Assembly: GCF_041260155.1 (NCBI RefSeq)
Contig: NC_091931.1
Span: forward strand, 47,687,433-47,751,432
Direction: 5' to 3'
From: Ptychodera flava
Lineage: Eukaryota; Hemichordata; Enteropneusta; Ptychoderidae
DNA length: 64,000 nucleotides
The notes under the pieces are model-generated. The model had not been told where the DNA came from. It did not search any database and saw only the letters and a list, made by a program, of their open reading frames with translations. The position numbers and the translations under genes were made by a program. Position 1 is the stretch's first letter. Every line of letters starts with the position of its first letter. Below, piece by piece: positions 22,985-34,020 of the stretch.

Positions 22985-23435
22985 GAGAAGTAGTATCGTC
23001 CGCGATGTCAAAATGCGATTCATCACATGAAAGACAAGTGACCACTCAGTAAACAAGATGTCGAACGTATGATTCGGCAAAAAAGTATGACGTGCTAGTG
23101 ACGGTTCTCTCACAGGGAAAGTCAGTCTTTGTCAATAGGCGTGGTCCTGATACAAACGCCGATCATCTGATAAAACATACCTTAGAAGTTATTGATATCA
23201 GTGTCCTGGAATGTGAAAGACTGCAAACGAATATAAATATCAATATATTAATATAATATACAAAATATTGGACATACGCTTCCTTCCATGTCAATGTTAA
23301 TTCGGTAAATTTTGACTTAATCGAATCCAGATTTCTGTCCTGAAGTTTTATCAACCTCGTATAGAAGCTACGCATCGCATGATAGAACTATCAATCCGTT
23401 ACAAACTCGATAAAGCTCTCCGTGAAACACATGAC
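22985..23435 (-). repeat. Dispersed 450-bp repeat, copy 1
   Basis: Clearly similar, in opposite orientation, to 50525-50975. Shared blocks include GCTTCTATACGAGGTTGATA, the GGCGTGGTCCTGATACAAAC-type stretch and GAATCGCATTTTGACAT. Confidence 0.75.
23181..23375 (-). CDS. Possible 5' exon pair of the Neuralized gene
   Basis: An ATG at 23373-23375 opens MRSFYTRLIKLQDRNLDSIK, then SKFTELTLTWKE, ending at donor GTATGT after 23278. A second exon, 23181-23220, follows acceptor TTTGCAG and encodes LSHSRTLISITSK before donor GTATGT; the phases (2, then 0) agree. The same exon-intron pair recurs in inverted orientation near 50600-50800 with a disrupting insertion. It may be a first-exon module of a gene family or simply a repeat. 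Confidence 0.35.
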
Positions 23436-23599
23436 ATTTTCTTACCAAAGGAACAATGGCTGACAGAATATAACATTTTTAGTGTCTGTAGATAAACATT
23501 TGACTATTATGGTGAGCTTGTGGTTCATACTAGCATACGATTGTTACTTGGAGACCGATTGATGTGTAGCTATTATGTGACGCAAATCTCTTGGCAATC

Positions 23600-23960
23600 C
23601 CACTAAAGTTAAGTCATTTGATGACATTAGAATGGCTGGTTTCGAATTTGACAATAGCACGTGTCAAATGCTTATTATATGTCTTAATATGCCTACTTGC
23701 AGTAAACAACGATGATTTTCTAGATTTTCTGGCGAAAATTCATCGTATTGTTTAATCTACTGACTGTAATATCCGTATGATAGTTGGTGACTGGAATGCT
23801 GACAACAAATTATGGGTTGATCCATTACTGTTTTTGCATTTCTCTATTTCTTGCATGGCTTTTTTGCCTGATAATCCTTTTACTTAATTTGTAACTAAGG
23901 TGCACAGCACTATCTTGGACAGATCATTTTATTTCCAAGCCAAACCATTCGTTAATCTTA
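23600..23960 (+). mobile_element. LINE endonuclease fragment at the outer end of the arm
   Basis: Frames decode RMAGFEFDN, a C-terminal YMPTC-like stretch, GDWNAD and VHSTISWTDH, recognisable landmarks of an APE-type LINE endonuclease (GDWNAD, STTSWLDH region). It is interrupted by stops and stops being LINE-like just before 23960. Confidence 0.6.
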
Positions 23961-25640
23961 GCCATATTTCACAGAATAAGGCAGAAAGTGGCGCGGCCGT
24001 TATCAAGAATATCTTTGCTAAGGCACTCGAGATCCAGAGGGGAGATAGCTTCGGGCTCAATGGGTACCATGCAGAGGAGTAGCCAGTTTCAAGCTAAACA
24101 AGGATCTGCACCAAGAGGTCCAGGCAGTTATTGAGGTACAGGAACCACTTGTGGGAGATCTCAAGGCTTTTTTGACTGGTATCAAAATCTACGTGACCAG
24201 GACAGAAAAGTTCATCACCCATCCCAGAGACATATTCAAGATCAATATCCTTGCCCACTAGAATGCAAAGAGGCAAAGGCTTGGTGGGCTCGCCCTTACA
24301 TCCGGTGCTGGCCCCAGTAGTTAATCTTTGCTGTTTGGTGCGCCACAGCCTTTTGTGGCGTAACTTTCCTAGACCACTTGTTGGTCTCCATCCTGTCCCC
24401 TCAGACCAGATCTTTTATTTGTTTCCATGTGTATTTCACCACCAGGCGTCTTCTCAACAGGTTTGGAGTTGCATCACCTGACAACAGTGTTTTCAAGGCT
24501 TGAAATAACCCCAAAGACAAAATCAGTTATTAAGCCATCTACGGGGAGTTTGGCATCAGTAAGAATGAAAACTTGAGGTACAAGCGGGAGTAAATGGGGG
24601 CCTTTGCAGCGGCTATGCATATATCACCCACACAGACCCCTTGGTGAGCAAAGGTGCAAAGTTCAACAGCAATGATGTTTTTCATGAGCCCATCAGGAAA
24701 TATTTCTACACTAAGGACTTTTTGGTCAAAAACTCAAATATACGAGGCCTAACACCTACTATTTCTTCAGAAACAATGGGGCAGAAGGACAACATAACTG
24801 GTTTGTCTCTGCTGGTTGTGGTGGGGATGCGGGCATGGCTTGACTAAATAAAAGCATTGAAGCCTATGTGTACTGCAATCAGTTGACCTAGGCAAGCATC
24901 AGGAACACCATCGTTTGTGGGATGGGAGGCACAGAAAAAAGTTAGGTAAAAGCAGCATGTTCACCTTTAAGATGAGATTGCCAACCCGTACAAAGTCACT
25001 AGCTACCGTAGGTTGGAAGACATGATTGACGCCACCAAAGTGAAACATGCCGGTTCTGCTTCTGATGCCAAGAAAGATGCTGATAATCACTGGAAGCATT
25101 GCAGGGTACAACAACGAACTGTAGTACGCCAGTGCTGAAATCCATTTTGGCTACATGGATTGTGTCAGTGCTGAAGCAAAGAACAACACAGCCTACGAGA
25201 TGGAGGACCCCTGCGAAGACAAATATGCTAACGGGTGATGACCTCCCTGTAGGGGAAAGCCACTCCCTTGCACCACCCCTAATCCTGCCCCTATGCTTGC
25301 AGGCAAGGGGTTACAGAATGCAAGCCCACAGCAGAACCTGTTGTCGAACATGAAGCAAAAATGACAGGAGTGCTAGCGATCTCGGTGGCTCTGGGAGGGC
25401 TGTTTCATTATTTGCCATAAGGTGCCTCCTGACAATAGGGCGATGGATAAAGACAGGGTCGTTGCATCCTTTAAGGGCAGCCTATTGGAGTGTTGGATCA
25501 AGCATGGCATATACACTGGCTAGGGAGTGTTGGCCGCCAGTCTTCTCCTTATCTAAGTCCCTGATGTAGCGCGCATGTTGGCAGCCTTTTTAGGACTAGT
25601 GGGCTTGCCAATGGTGGCCCTTCTCATCTCTCTAGTGCAC
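23960..25640 (+). pseudogene. Decayed unidentified virus-like or mobile-element gene, copy A
   Basis: Coding-like segments switch among frames: KNIFAKALEIQRGDSFG, FKLNKDL, TGIKIYVTRTEKFITHPRDI, a GAKFNSNDVFHEPIRKYFYT stretch at 24650-24710, YRRLEDMIDATKVKH near 25010 and KMTGVLAISVALGGLFHYLP near 25360-25420. Comparison with copy B shows which segments are conserved. It looks like one large structural-type protein plus a small one, but I do not recognise the family. Polinton/adintovirus-class elements are one possibility; no polymerase, integrase or ATPase was seen. Confidence 0.45.
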
Positions 25641-26014
25641 AAACTCCCTCAAAAGGAGAAACTATATGTGAGCATTGGATACAAAGGATCCATGCTCTCC
25701 AAAGCCAAAAGTGCATAAGACGACAATGTCCAATCCTTGCTTGATGAGCTGCTTGCCTTGGTGGAGAATTCATGTTTATGCGCCTATACAGAGTACATCG
25801 TACGAAGTGACAGTACCAGCTATAGAGATGGACCCCTCATTGCAGTGGCCCTGCTGGTGCTATGACTCCTTATTGGCTTCCTTGTGTACAAATACCACCA
25901 CATAATAATATTTTTGCAAAGGATAGAAGCGATGGTTAAAAACGTGCAGGACATGTTGAAGGAAGCAGGCTACAAAGCGGCTCCCCCTCAGAAGGGGAAG
26001 AGGAGGACTCTGTA
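25640..26014 (+). pseudogene. Small membrane-protein remnant of the virus-like module
   Basis: One plus frame reads VHKLPQKEKLYVSIGYKGS, then PLIAVALLVL and LLIGFLVYKYHH, and ends with MVKNVQDMLKEAGYK and PPQKGKRRTL. It has a hydrophobic segment followed by an amphipathic helix and basic tail. Two in-frame stops interrupt it. It continues past the end of the similarity with the right arm. Confidence 0.45.
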
Positions 26015-26034
26015 GAAAGGAAAGGCAGCACCTA

Positions 26035-26292
26035 TTGTGTATTGTGTCAATGGGCCAGAGCAATGGTTTGCTTGGCAAGATTTTCAACCTACAGGCTGTC
26101 AAGAAAATGAAGTCCAAAGTCGTCAGCAAAACTCTAACAGATCGATGCCCCTTGAGCGAGAACATTGTCAAGAACCTCGTTTCTGTTACCAGTACAGGCC
26201 TGGGCTGCTTGTTGCTGATCGACAGCACGGAGGGACTTTTTAAGGATCTGCACGCTTATATCCTAGTCAGGGATGAGATGAATAAGTGTTAG
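26035..26292 (+). CDS. Small ORF of the virus-like module
   Basis: 85 codons from ATG at 26035 to TAG, with KKMKSKVVSKTLTD and a hydrophobic SVTSTGLGCLLLIDST stretch. It overlaps a second open frame starting at 26037. Family unknown. It lies between two other small hydrophobic ORFs, as in compact viral structural clusters. Confidence 0.3.
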   Translation: MCIVSMGQSNGLLGKIFNLQAVKKMKSKVVSKTLTDRCPLSENIVKNLVSVTSTGLGCLLLIDSTEGLFKDLHAYILVRDEMNKC

Positions 26293-26792
26293 GGGATTGG
26301 CTTATACCTAGGGGCCGGTCTCACTGTTGTCAATGCAGGGCTGATCACAGTCAAACACGTAAACATAAAAACAGTGGGCTAAAATAATCCAGGTACTAGC
26401 ATAGCCTCACCTGAAGGAACATATGCAATGGAGGCTGCCACCCCCTACCCCCCCAGTGCGACATAAAAACAGTGCGTCAGAAGAATCAAGGTACTAGCAT
26501 AGATGGAGATGAATTCACCTGAAGGAACACATGCAGTTTAGGCTGCCAATCCACAGTGCAGACCTTGGAAAGACTGGCAGCAGAGCCTGTGTGGACACAG
26601 TGAAGATTAATATGTAGAAGATTATGCTTCCAAAGAAAAAGAAGAGCCCTGGTAGTGTGGAAGGGGAAAAAAGTTGGCCGAGATCAGCTGGCAGAACGAG
26701 CAAGAGAAAGTGACACACAGGGTCAGTGTGGCTCCTCTAGGAAGTGATTCTGATACACAGCAGGCCGCACACTCTCAGACTTGGTACAATGA

Positions 26793-27311
26793 TTGTTACG
26801 CTCTCCTAGGGATGGCAGTGGCACAGCAAGTTGCCCAAAAGGCCCTTCTGTTCCCACTCCTTCTGTGGCATTCTCTTTAATATTTGGAATAATTCATGGA
26901 TGCCGTCTTTCAATTTTTATAGTTACATATTGTGCAATAGACAATGAGACCCTCATTACCACTTTGTATGAAGATGATTTGATGGTATGGCCGACATTGC
27001 TACTTAATTTGTGTGAAAAAATTCTGAAGACAGAGATAAAGGACAATGGTAAACCCACCTCGAACAGAGTCCTCAAGCTTTTGGGAGCCGTGGCTGCAGC
27101 TGTTGCGACGAAAGACGTGCTTGATCACAAAACATCATTCCAGAAGACCCCACTCTTTTCTTTACAAAGCATGGCAGCAGCAGTTGGGATGATGATTGTT
27201 TGGGTAGTTCTCGATGCAACTGCCCTCACCAACGTAATGTGCTTGCCAAGAAAATGTCTGGCCAGAGGGAAACTTAGGGAGAGAAGAAAGGGAGAGCGAA
27301 AGGCATTATAG
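26793..27311 (+). CDS. 172-codon hydrophobic ORF of the virus-like module
   Basis: The longest intact frame of the module. From about residue 30 it reads SLIFGIIHG and TLITTLYEDDLMVWPTLLLN, then LLGAVAAAVATKDVLDHK and SMAAAVGMMIVWVVLDATAL, ending in a basic Arg/Lys tail. Two or three likely membrane segments. A frame change near 27300 would extend it by EKFNEDREAYIKQMG to a TAA near 27388. No family recognised. Confidence 0.4.
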   Translation: MLRSPRDGSGTASCPKGPSVPTPSVAFSLIFGIIHGCRLSIFIVTYCAIDNETLITTLYEDDLMVWPTLLLNLCEKILKTEIKDNGKPTSNRVLKLLGAVAAAVATKDVLDHKTSFQKTPLFSLQSMAAAVGMMIVWVVLDATALTNVMCLPRKCLARGKLRERRKGERKAL

Positions 27312-27399
27312 GGCGCTGGAGAAATTCAATGAAGACAGAGAGGCGTACATAAAGCAGATGGGCACAGAGTCAAGACCTCGACGCTAAAAGAGAGAGGGC

Positions 27400-27895
27400 T
27401 ATTTTGATGGATGAGGACTTGTAACCTTCTTATGGCTAATGAGCCTAAATGTCTTGAGTACTGCACGCTGAATACAGGGCAGAAAATTGGGAATTGATCT
27501 TTGTTGTAACAGGCCAGGTCGGTGGCCTTATGGCCTTAGGGTAGCTTCTTTGACGGAACTTTGACAGGGGCAAGACATCAGGCATTTGCTGCTCCTTGGC
27601 TGTCTTCAGGTCACGTCAGCTGATTTGCTGCACTAACTTGTCGTATTCTTAAGGTTGTATTCAAGGCATATGAGCTGACTTGCTGTGCTGACTTGCAAAT
27701 GGCTTGTCTTTTCTAGAGAAGATACTTGCTGGCGTGTTTGTTGTCTTGAAGACATTTGCATGTTAGATGGAAAAACAACAGTGCGTAGTGTACCACTACC
27801 TCACCGCATCTCCGTTTGACCCAGGTTAGGCACGTCATTTTAAGGAGAATCTTTCTGATTTGAACACTGCAAGAGTCTCTATGAGGTACATTCAT
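27400..27895. other. Non-coding stretch between module A and the LINE
   Basis: A TAGGG..CTTTGACGGAAC sequence near 27538 is echoed at 31600 just beyond the LINE's 3' end. Otherwise nothing recognised. Confidence 0.4.
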
Positions 27896-30800
27896 TTTTA
27901 CCTTCTACACCTGGCAATTATGGCCACATTGTGTTACACAAGATCTGCCCTAATTAACATTAACACCAGGCTGATGATGAATGGTAGACAATCAGTGCTT
28001 GAACCCGACATCTGGAAGAAAATCAAGGACCTTAAATTATGCAAAATTCCACCAACCAGGGTATACCGCTGGCAGATTAAACAGAGACCAATGCCTGTTC
28101 TCACAACACAAAGCACTCCTATGGGCCACTTGAATTTAAGAAGCAAGAATTCAATCACAGACTACAACAATCTCATGTCATTTTCTACCAAGCAAACTTC
28201 GTTTAAGTCATCAAATCAACTAACATTAGCACTCTTCATGCCAATTCGGTAAATAAACGAGATAAACGAATTGAAATTACAACGTTCATCATGGATTATA
28301 AAGTATAACTCATGTTCCTTACTGAAACCTGGTTGAAGTCCAAAGGAGATGAAGCTAAATGTGCTTATTTCCACGTCCGCCTCGAGGTGGTTGTCTTGCC
28401 GTCATCTATAGTAACAAATTCAGCTCCTGCATTTCATTCAGAGGCACCTTTCCATTCACCCACTCTTCCTACGGACTCGCTTAGATTTCTCTGAAGTTAA
28501 CACATCAAGTTCTTCTCTTCTTTTGGATATATCGCCGACCACCAAGCAATAGAAACAATTTACTGACTCAATCTTTCTCAGCGAGTTTCCAGATCTCCTA
28601 GAGTATAGTAACACACTCCCCGACTCATCTATTATCCTTGGTGACTTCAATGTATATTATGACTGCCCTAGTAGTTCTATAATGACAAGAGTCATGGATT
28701 TGCTCAATACTTTAAACATCACTCAGTCTGTCAACGAACCCGCTCACAACAAAGGCCAGAGTTTTGATTGGTTGGTCCATAGGACCGACAGTGATTTGAC
28801 ACAGTCCACTACAGTTTCCAGCACCATAAACATCAGATTATCTTTGTGTCATAAGCCATGTGAATGCAGCGCTACCTCGCCTGTTTACCACAATCAGGAT
28901 GACACTTAACATTGGTATGATAAATCACCCTGCTTTGAAAGAAGATCTTCATAATACACTCTAAGGTTTAAAATGTCCTACAGCACTTGATTTTACCTCT
29001 CACCTACAGTCAGTTAGGCCAAAAAAAAATAGTTTGTTTCTCATCCTAGGCATCTTGCAAAAATGATGCGGTGACGCGGTTTTTTTTTTTTAGCTGCTAC
29101 TTTTTTTTTATTCAACCATCAACAACAACGCGCTTACAACATGAGAACATAGGAATGCATATGCAGAGATAAATGCACAGCAAATTTTTAGCATATCAAC
29201 AGTGCTGCTTTTTTACTATTAGTGCAGAATGCAGTTTTGATTGCTTTCAATGACATAGTGTACAGTTCTGAATGGAATGTTACAGCACTGTGTGATGTTC
29301 AATGTTCTGTCTAGTTCAGTTTTGTATATTATAAAATATTTGTGTTGCTTTGGTATGATCTGAACGGTTTAATTTGTTCTTAGTATTTTGGGTTTTTTTC
29401 ATTTTTTTTCCGTTCCCTCTTGAGATGCAAAAAAAAAAGGTTGGCGCGGCGGGTCTACATTGACGCGCGCGGGGATGAGAAACAAACTATTTATTTTTTT
29501 TGGCCTTATGGATAAACATGCACCGTGGAAACTAAAAAGGCTCACGTCTCTGAGAAGCTCTTTATGGTATAATGCTGTTAGGGATGAATTCGGGGCGGCA
29601 AAACAGAAATGACGATGTGCAGAGCGACAATGGCGGAAAACAAGGTTGACAATTCACAAACAAATCTACAATATTAAAAAGAAACTTGTAACTGAACTTG
29701 CCCATATGGCGAAAAACCAACAACTACAGCAGCAAGATCCGTGAGAGTCAAACAAGTAAGCAGTTGTTCAGTGTCACAAATAAATTACTTGGCAAGAAAA
29801 AAGCCTCTTCTCCTCCCGACAATATTTCCAGTTATTGAGCTACCACAACGATTTCTTCATTTGTTTGATTGTAAAATTAAGTCCATCAGAGGCAATCTTG
29901 AGAGTAATCACTCCTCACCACTGGTGTGCACTGAACATCGCTTCCATAGACGACCCTGAATCAATTTACACCAATTTAAACAAGTCAAAAGAACTATTCT
30001 TATTTTAAACAAGTGAAAAGATTTATTCTTAATTCTGCTCCCAAAATCTGTGACCTCGATGTAATGCCCACTGGTTTGTTAGTTGAGTGTTAAGACACCT
30101 TACTTCCTTATATCACCGAGATCATCATCAATCTATCTCTCTGCAACTTTTCCATCAATTTTCAAGACAGCTCTTATTACACCTCTTCTCAAAAAACATC
30201 ACTTGACCCAAATGATCTCAAAACTACCACCCTGTCTGAATTCTTTCATTTCTGTCAAAGATAAGTGAAAGAATCATTCTCATGCAGCTAAACGACCACA
30301 TTTATTCCACTAACCTCTTAGTCCCACTCAATCTGCCTATCGACCTGAACACAGTACCAAAACAGCTCTCCTGAGAATTGTCAACGATGTTTTGACTGCC
30401 CTTCACAATGGCAATGTTGGCATTCTAACTCTTTTAGATCTTTCAACTGCATTTGATACTATAGATCATAGCATCTCCTTCAACGACTTCAACACACTTT
30501 TGGAATAGCCGGATCTGGTCTGTCTTGGTTCGAGTCTTATCTCTCTGATAGAACTCAAACTGTTACTGTAAATGTTTTGAGATCTTGTTCTTCCACTCTC
30601 TCATTTGGAGTTCCTCAAGGTTGAGTACTTGGACCTGTCTTATTTGTTATGTATACAGAACCTCTCTTTGAAATTGTCAGAAATCATGGAATTCAGCACC
30701 ATGGTTTTGCAGATGATAAGCAACTATATAAAGTCAGTACAATTGATCTCATCAGGCTTCAACTGATGCTGTGCAATATCAAAACTTTGATGACCCATAA

Positions 30801-31605
30801 CAAACTTCAGTTAAATGACAACAAAACTGAAGCAATTATAGTCATATCCCCAAAATTATCTTCACAATCGCTCCCAACTTCTATGCTTGTCGGAAATTCC
30901 CATGTACAATTGGTTAGCAATGTCAAAAACCTTGGTGTCATACTTGATTGTCACTTAAATATGTCACTTTCTGTTTTAAATGCTTGCAGAGTTGCCTACA
31001 CCCAGCTCAGACAGATTAGTTCCACACGTCATTTACTCACTGTTGAAGCCACAAAAACTTGGATTTGTACTTGTACTTGTACTCTCTCAGTTGGACTATT
31101 GTAATTCACTTTTATCTGGTTGTCCCAAGCATTTACTTGTAAACAGAGTAAAAAAAATCAGACTCTGTCGAACCTCTTCTGTGTTCACTTCACTGGCTTC
31201 CGATCACATCTCGTATACAATATAAGCTTTCAGTAACCTGTTTCAATTCAATTACTGGCTCGGGAACACAATGTCTAACAGATCTTTTTCAACAGTATTG
31301 CCCCTCCAGACAACTTTGTTCCTCTTCTGATAAAGAATTCTAAAAGTTCCACGTATCATCACAAAAAGCTTCAGTGAAAGATCATTTTCCTATACGGGTC
31401 CTACAGCTTGAAATAGTCTACCTGCCAATCTCTGTCACACCAAACAATTAGCCTCTATTCGCTCTGCTCTTAAAACACACTTATTCAAGTCTTAGATTTT
31501 ATGTACGAGCTCTGAATACGGATTCAGGATGTGTCTTCATTCTAGCCCTGTGCCTAGAGCTAAGTGAGAATAGGTGCATTATAAATCTTCTTTATTCTTA
31601 GGGCA
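27896..31605 (+). mobile_element. Dead CR1/L2-type LINE inserted between the inverted arms
   Basis: 5' part: KIKDLKLCKIPPTRVYR at 28010-28070, a linker common before the endonuclease. Endonuclease: FLTETWLKS at 28315 and ILGDFNVYYDCPSS near 28635-28675. RT: LLDLSTAFDTIDHS near 30440, FGVPQG followed by a stop near 30605-30625, FADDKQLYK at 30700 (the usual T is K), NVKNLGVILDCHLNMS near 30920. Stops and frame changes throughout mean it is inactive. The 3' end has the short TTCTTTATTCTTA tail. A MITE sits inside at 29017-29505. Confidence 0.85.
29017..29505. mobile_element. 489-bp MITE nested in the LINE, TTA duplication
   Basis: Termini GGCCAAAAAAAAATAGTTTG and CAAACTATTTATTTTTTTTG, the latter running on into GCC, are inverted; TTA flanks at 29014-29016 and 29506-29508. 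T runs and GACGCG/GCGCGCG stretches inside match the character of the smaller element at 12069-12346. It splits the LINE endonuclease region. Confidence 0.87.
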
Positions 31606-31680
31606 ACTGCTTGACGGAACTCAACAGCAAGATTACCTGCTTGCAGCAGGGCCGCAACCATTTCTGCTCTTTGGTTTTGA
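31600..31680. other. End of the right module outside the shared arm
   Basis: Sequence between the LINE 3' end and the start of detectable similarity with the left copy; no separate feature. Confidence 0.4.
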
Positions 31681-31689
31681 GAGCACGGA

Positions 31690-33520
31690 TCTATAGTATT
31701 TCATGCACGTCTGTAGTTTCTCCCTTGAGTGAGTTTGTGGGCTGGCGAAGATCAGAAGGACCCCTGTTTGCAAGTCCACTTGTCCTACAAAGGCTTCCAG
31801 CATGAGCGCCATAGGACATAGATTAGGAGAAAACTGGTGACCAACACTCCCTTGCCAACGTATATGACGCCCTTGAGCTGGCACGCAAACTTCTATGATT
31901 TCTCATACACCACCAGGCTGCCCTCAAATGATACAAAGAGCCTGTCTTTGTCCATCGCCCTATAACTAGGAGGCATCTTATTTATGGCAAATAATGAAAC
32001 AGCCCTCCCAGAGGCACTGAGATTGCCAACACTCCTGTCATTTTTGCTTCATGTTCGACATCAGGTTCTGCTGTGGGGTTGCATTCCACAAACCGTGGCC
32101 TGTGAGCATTAAGGGGCAGAATAGGGGTGGTGCAAGGGGGTGTCTTTCCCCTGCGGGTGCCAATCGCCCGTGAGCATGTTTGTCTTAGCAAGGGGCCTTC
32201 TATATCATAGTTGATGTTTTTTTTCTTCAGCACTGATGCAATCAATGTAGCCAAAATGCATTTTGACAGCGGTGTACTGCAGTTCATTGTTGTACCCTGC
32301 GATGCTTCCAATGATTATCAACATCTTTCTTGGCATCAGCAGCAGAGTTGGAAAAACAGCCATGTCCAGCTTCAATTTGGTGACTGGTGACTTTGTACGG
32401 GTAGGCGATCACATCTTCAAGGAGAACATGTGAACATGCAGCTCTTTCCTAAATTTTTCTGTGCCTCCCTTCCTGCCAACGATGGTGCTCCTGATGCTTA
32501 CGTGAGTCTACAGAATGCAGTAAACACAAGCTAGCTTCAATGCTGTTGTTTAGTCAAACCGTGCTTGTCTTGGTCATTCCACTGCCTTATCCCCACCATC
32601 ACCCACAGAGACAAACCACTTGTACAGTCCTTCTGCCCTTTAGTAGGTGTCCTTTACGCTGTCTAGCCTCGTATGTTTGTGTTTTGGGCCAAATAAGTCG
32701 TTGGTGTAGAAGTAGTTTCTGATGGGCTGATGAAAAAATCCTTGCTGTTTAACTTTGCACCTTTGCTCAGCATGGGGTCTCTGTAGGTGGCACATACGTA
32801 GCCACTGCAGAGGCCCCCATTTACCCCTCCCATACCTGAAGTTTTCATTGTCATTAATGCCAACTCCTGGTAGGTGGCTCTTTAAATAACTTTGTCGTTG
32901 GGGTTGTTTCAAGCCTTGAAAACACCACTGTCAGGAAGTGCAATCCCAAACTTATGGAGAACACGTCTCGCCACAAAAGGCTGTGGTTCACCAAACAGCA
33001 AAGATTAACTGCTGGCACCAGCACTGAATGTAAGGGCGAGCCAACCAAGCCTTTTCCTCTTTGCATTCCAGTGAGCAAGGATATTGTTCTTGACTATGTC
33101 TCTGGGGTGGGTGATGAACTTTTCTGTCCTGGTCACGTAGATTTCGATACCGGTAAGTAGCGCCTTGAGATCTCCCACAAATGGCTACTGTACCTCAATA
33201 ACAGCCGGGACCTCTGGAAGCAGATCCTTGTTTAGCTTGAAACTGGCTGCTCTTTTGCATTGTACCCGTTGAGCTCGTACCTCCGCATATACCGTTCCAG
33301 AGCCGGGTGAAACTCTCCCCCTCTGGATGTCGAGTACCTTAGCAAAGATATTCTTGAAACGGCCGAGTCTAAGTCATCCGGCGGCTCGCTAGCTGGGCAC
33401 GCCACTCTCTGCCATATTTCTGTGAAATATGGCCGGGATTGGCGAATGATTTGCCTTTGAAATACAATGATCCGCCCAAGATGTAGGTGCTGTGCACATA
33501 AGTTACATAAGAAAAACAAT
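31690..33520 (-). pseudogene. Decayed unidentified virus-like or mobile-element gene, copy B
   Basis: Reading on the minus strand: a KNIFAKVLDIQRG-like segment near 33350, TGIEIYVTRTEKFITHPRDI near 33110-33160, GGVNGGLCSGYVCATYRDPM at about 32775-32835, GAKLNSKDFF near 32750, then YNNELQYTAVKMHFGYI near 32260-32300 and KMTGVLAISVPLGGLFHYLP at 31985-32050, followed by a small membrane-protein-like segment (KGVIYVGKGVLVTSFLLIYV near 31830). At least four frame changes. Function unknown; it parallels copy A. Confidence 0.45.
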
Positions 33521-34000
33521 CATCTGGCAAAAAAGCCTTTCAGAAATACGATTATTGTATGCTATGCAAAAACACTGCAGTAATGAACCAATGAAAACCT
33601 TGTTATCAGCATTCCAGTTAGCAGTTATCATACAAATATAAGTCAGTAGATTAAACAATATAATGAATTTTCGCCAGATAATCTAGAAAATCATCATAGT
33701 TCTTCCTACTACAAGTAGGCATATAAACACATATAATAAGCATTTCACACGTGGCATTGTCAAATTCGAAACCAGCCATTCTAATTTCATCCAATGACTT
33801 AACTTTGATGGCATTGCCATGAGATTTGCGTCACAAAATAGCTACACCATCAAACGGTCTCCCATGTAACAATCGTCTGCTAGCATTAAGCAGAGACTCA
33901 CCATAATAGGTAAAGTCATACAGACGTTAAAAATGTTATTTTTGTCAGCCACAATTCTTTTGGTAAATGCAACCAATTTCTTGCCGGACTAACTCGAAAC
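33490..34000 (-). mobile_element. LINE endonuclease fragment at the outer end of the right arm
   Basis: Minus-strand frames give RMAGFEFDNAT and MLIVCVYMPTC and a TGDWNAD-type stretch, as in the left arm. The VHST..SW landmark near 33490 has a one-base insertion. Confidence 0.6.
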
Positions 34001-34020
34001 AAGCATGAATTACATTTGGA

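Larger units (their letters stand above)
23400..25700 (+). repeat. Long inverted repeat, left arm
   Basis: The plus strand here corresponds to the minus strand of about 31680-34020, with matching order of LINE endonuclease, capsid-like and membrane-protein-like segments. Copies share long runs such as GACAGAAAAGTTCATCACCC and GGGAGGGCTGTTTCATTATT but carry independent indels and stops. Arms are about 2.3 kb; the spacer is about 6 kb. Confidence 0.85.
31680..34020 (-). repeat. Long inverted repeat, right arm
   Basis: Minus-strand counterpart of 23400-25700. It preserves the same gene order and complementary lesions, so the arms diverged after duplication. Confidence 0.85.

Noticed and set aside
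24094..24276. Minus ORF in left arm (and plus ORF 32954-33160 in right arm)
   Set aside because: They are antisense to the conserved coding-like segments of the virus-like module; similarity between them reflects the duplication.
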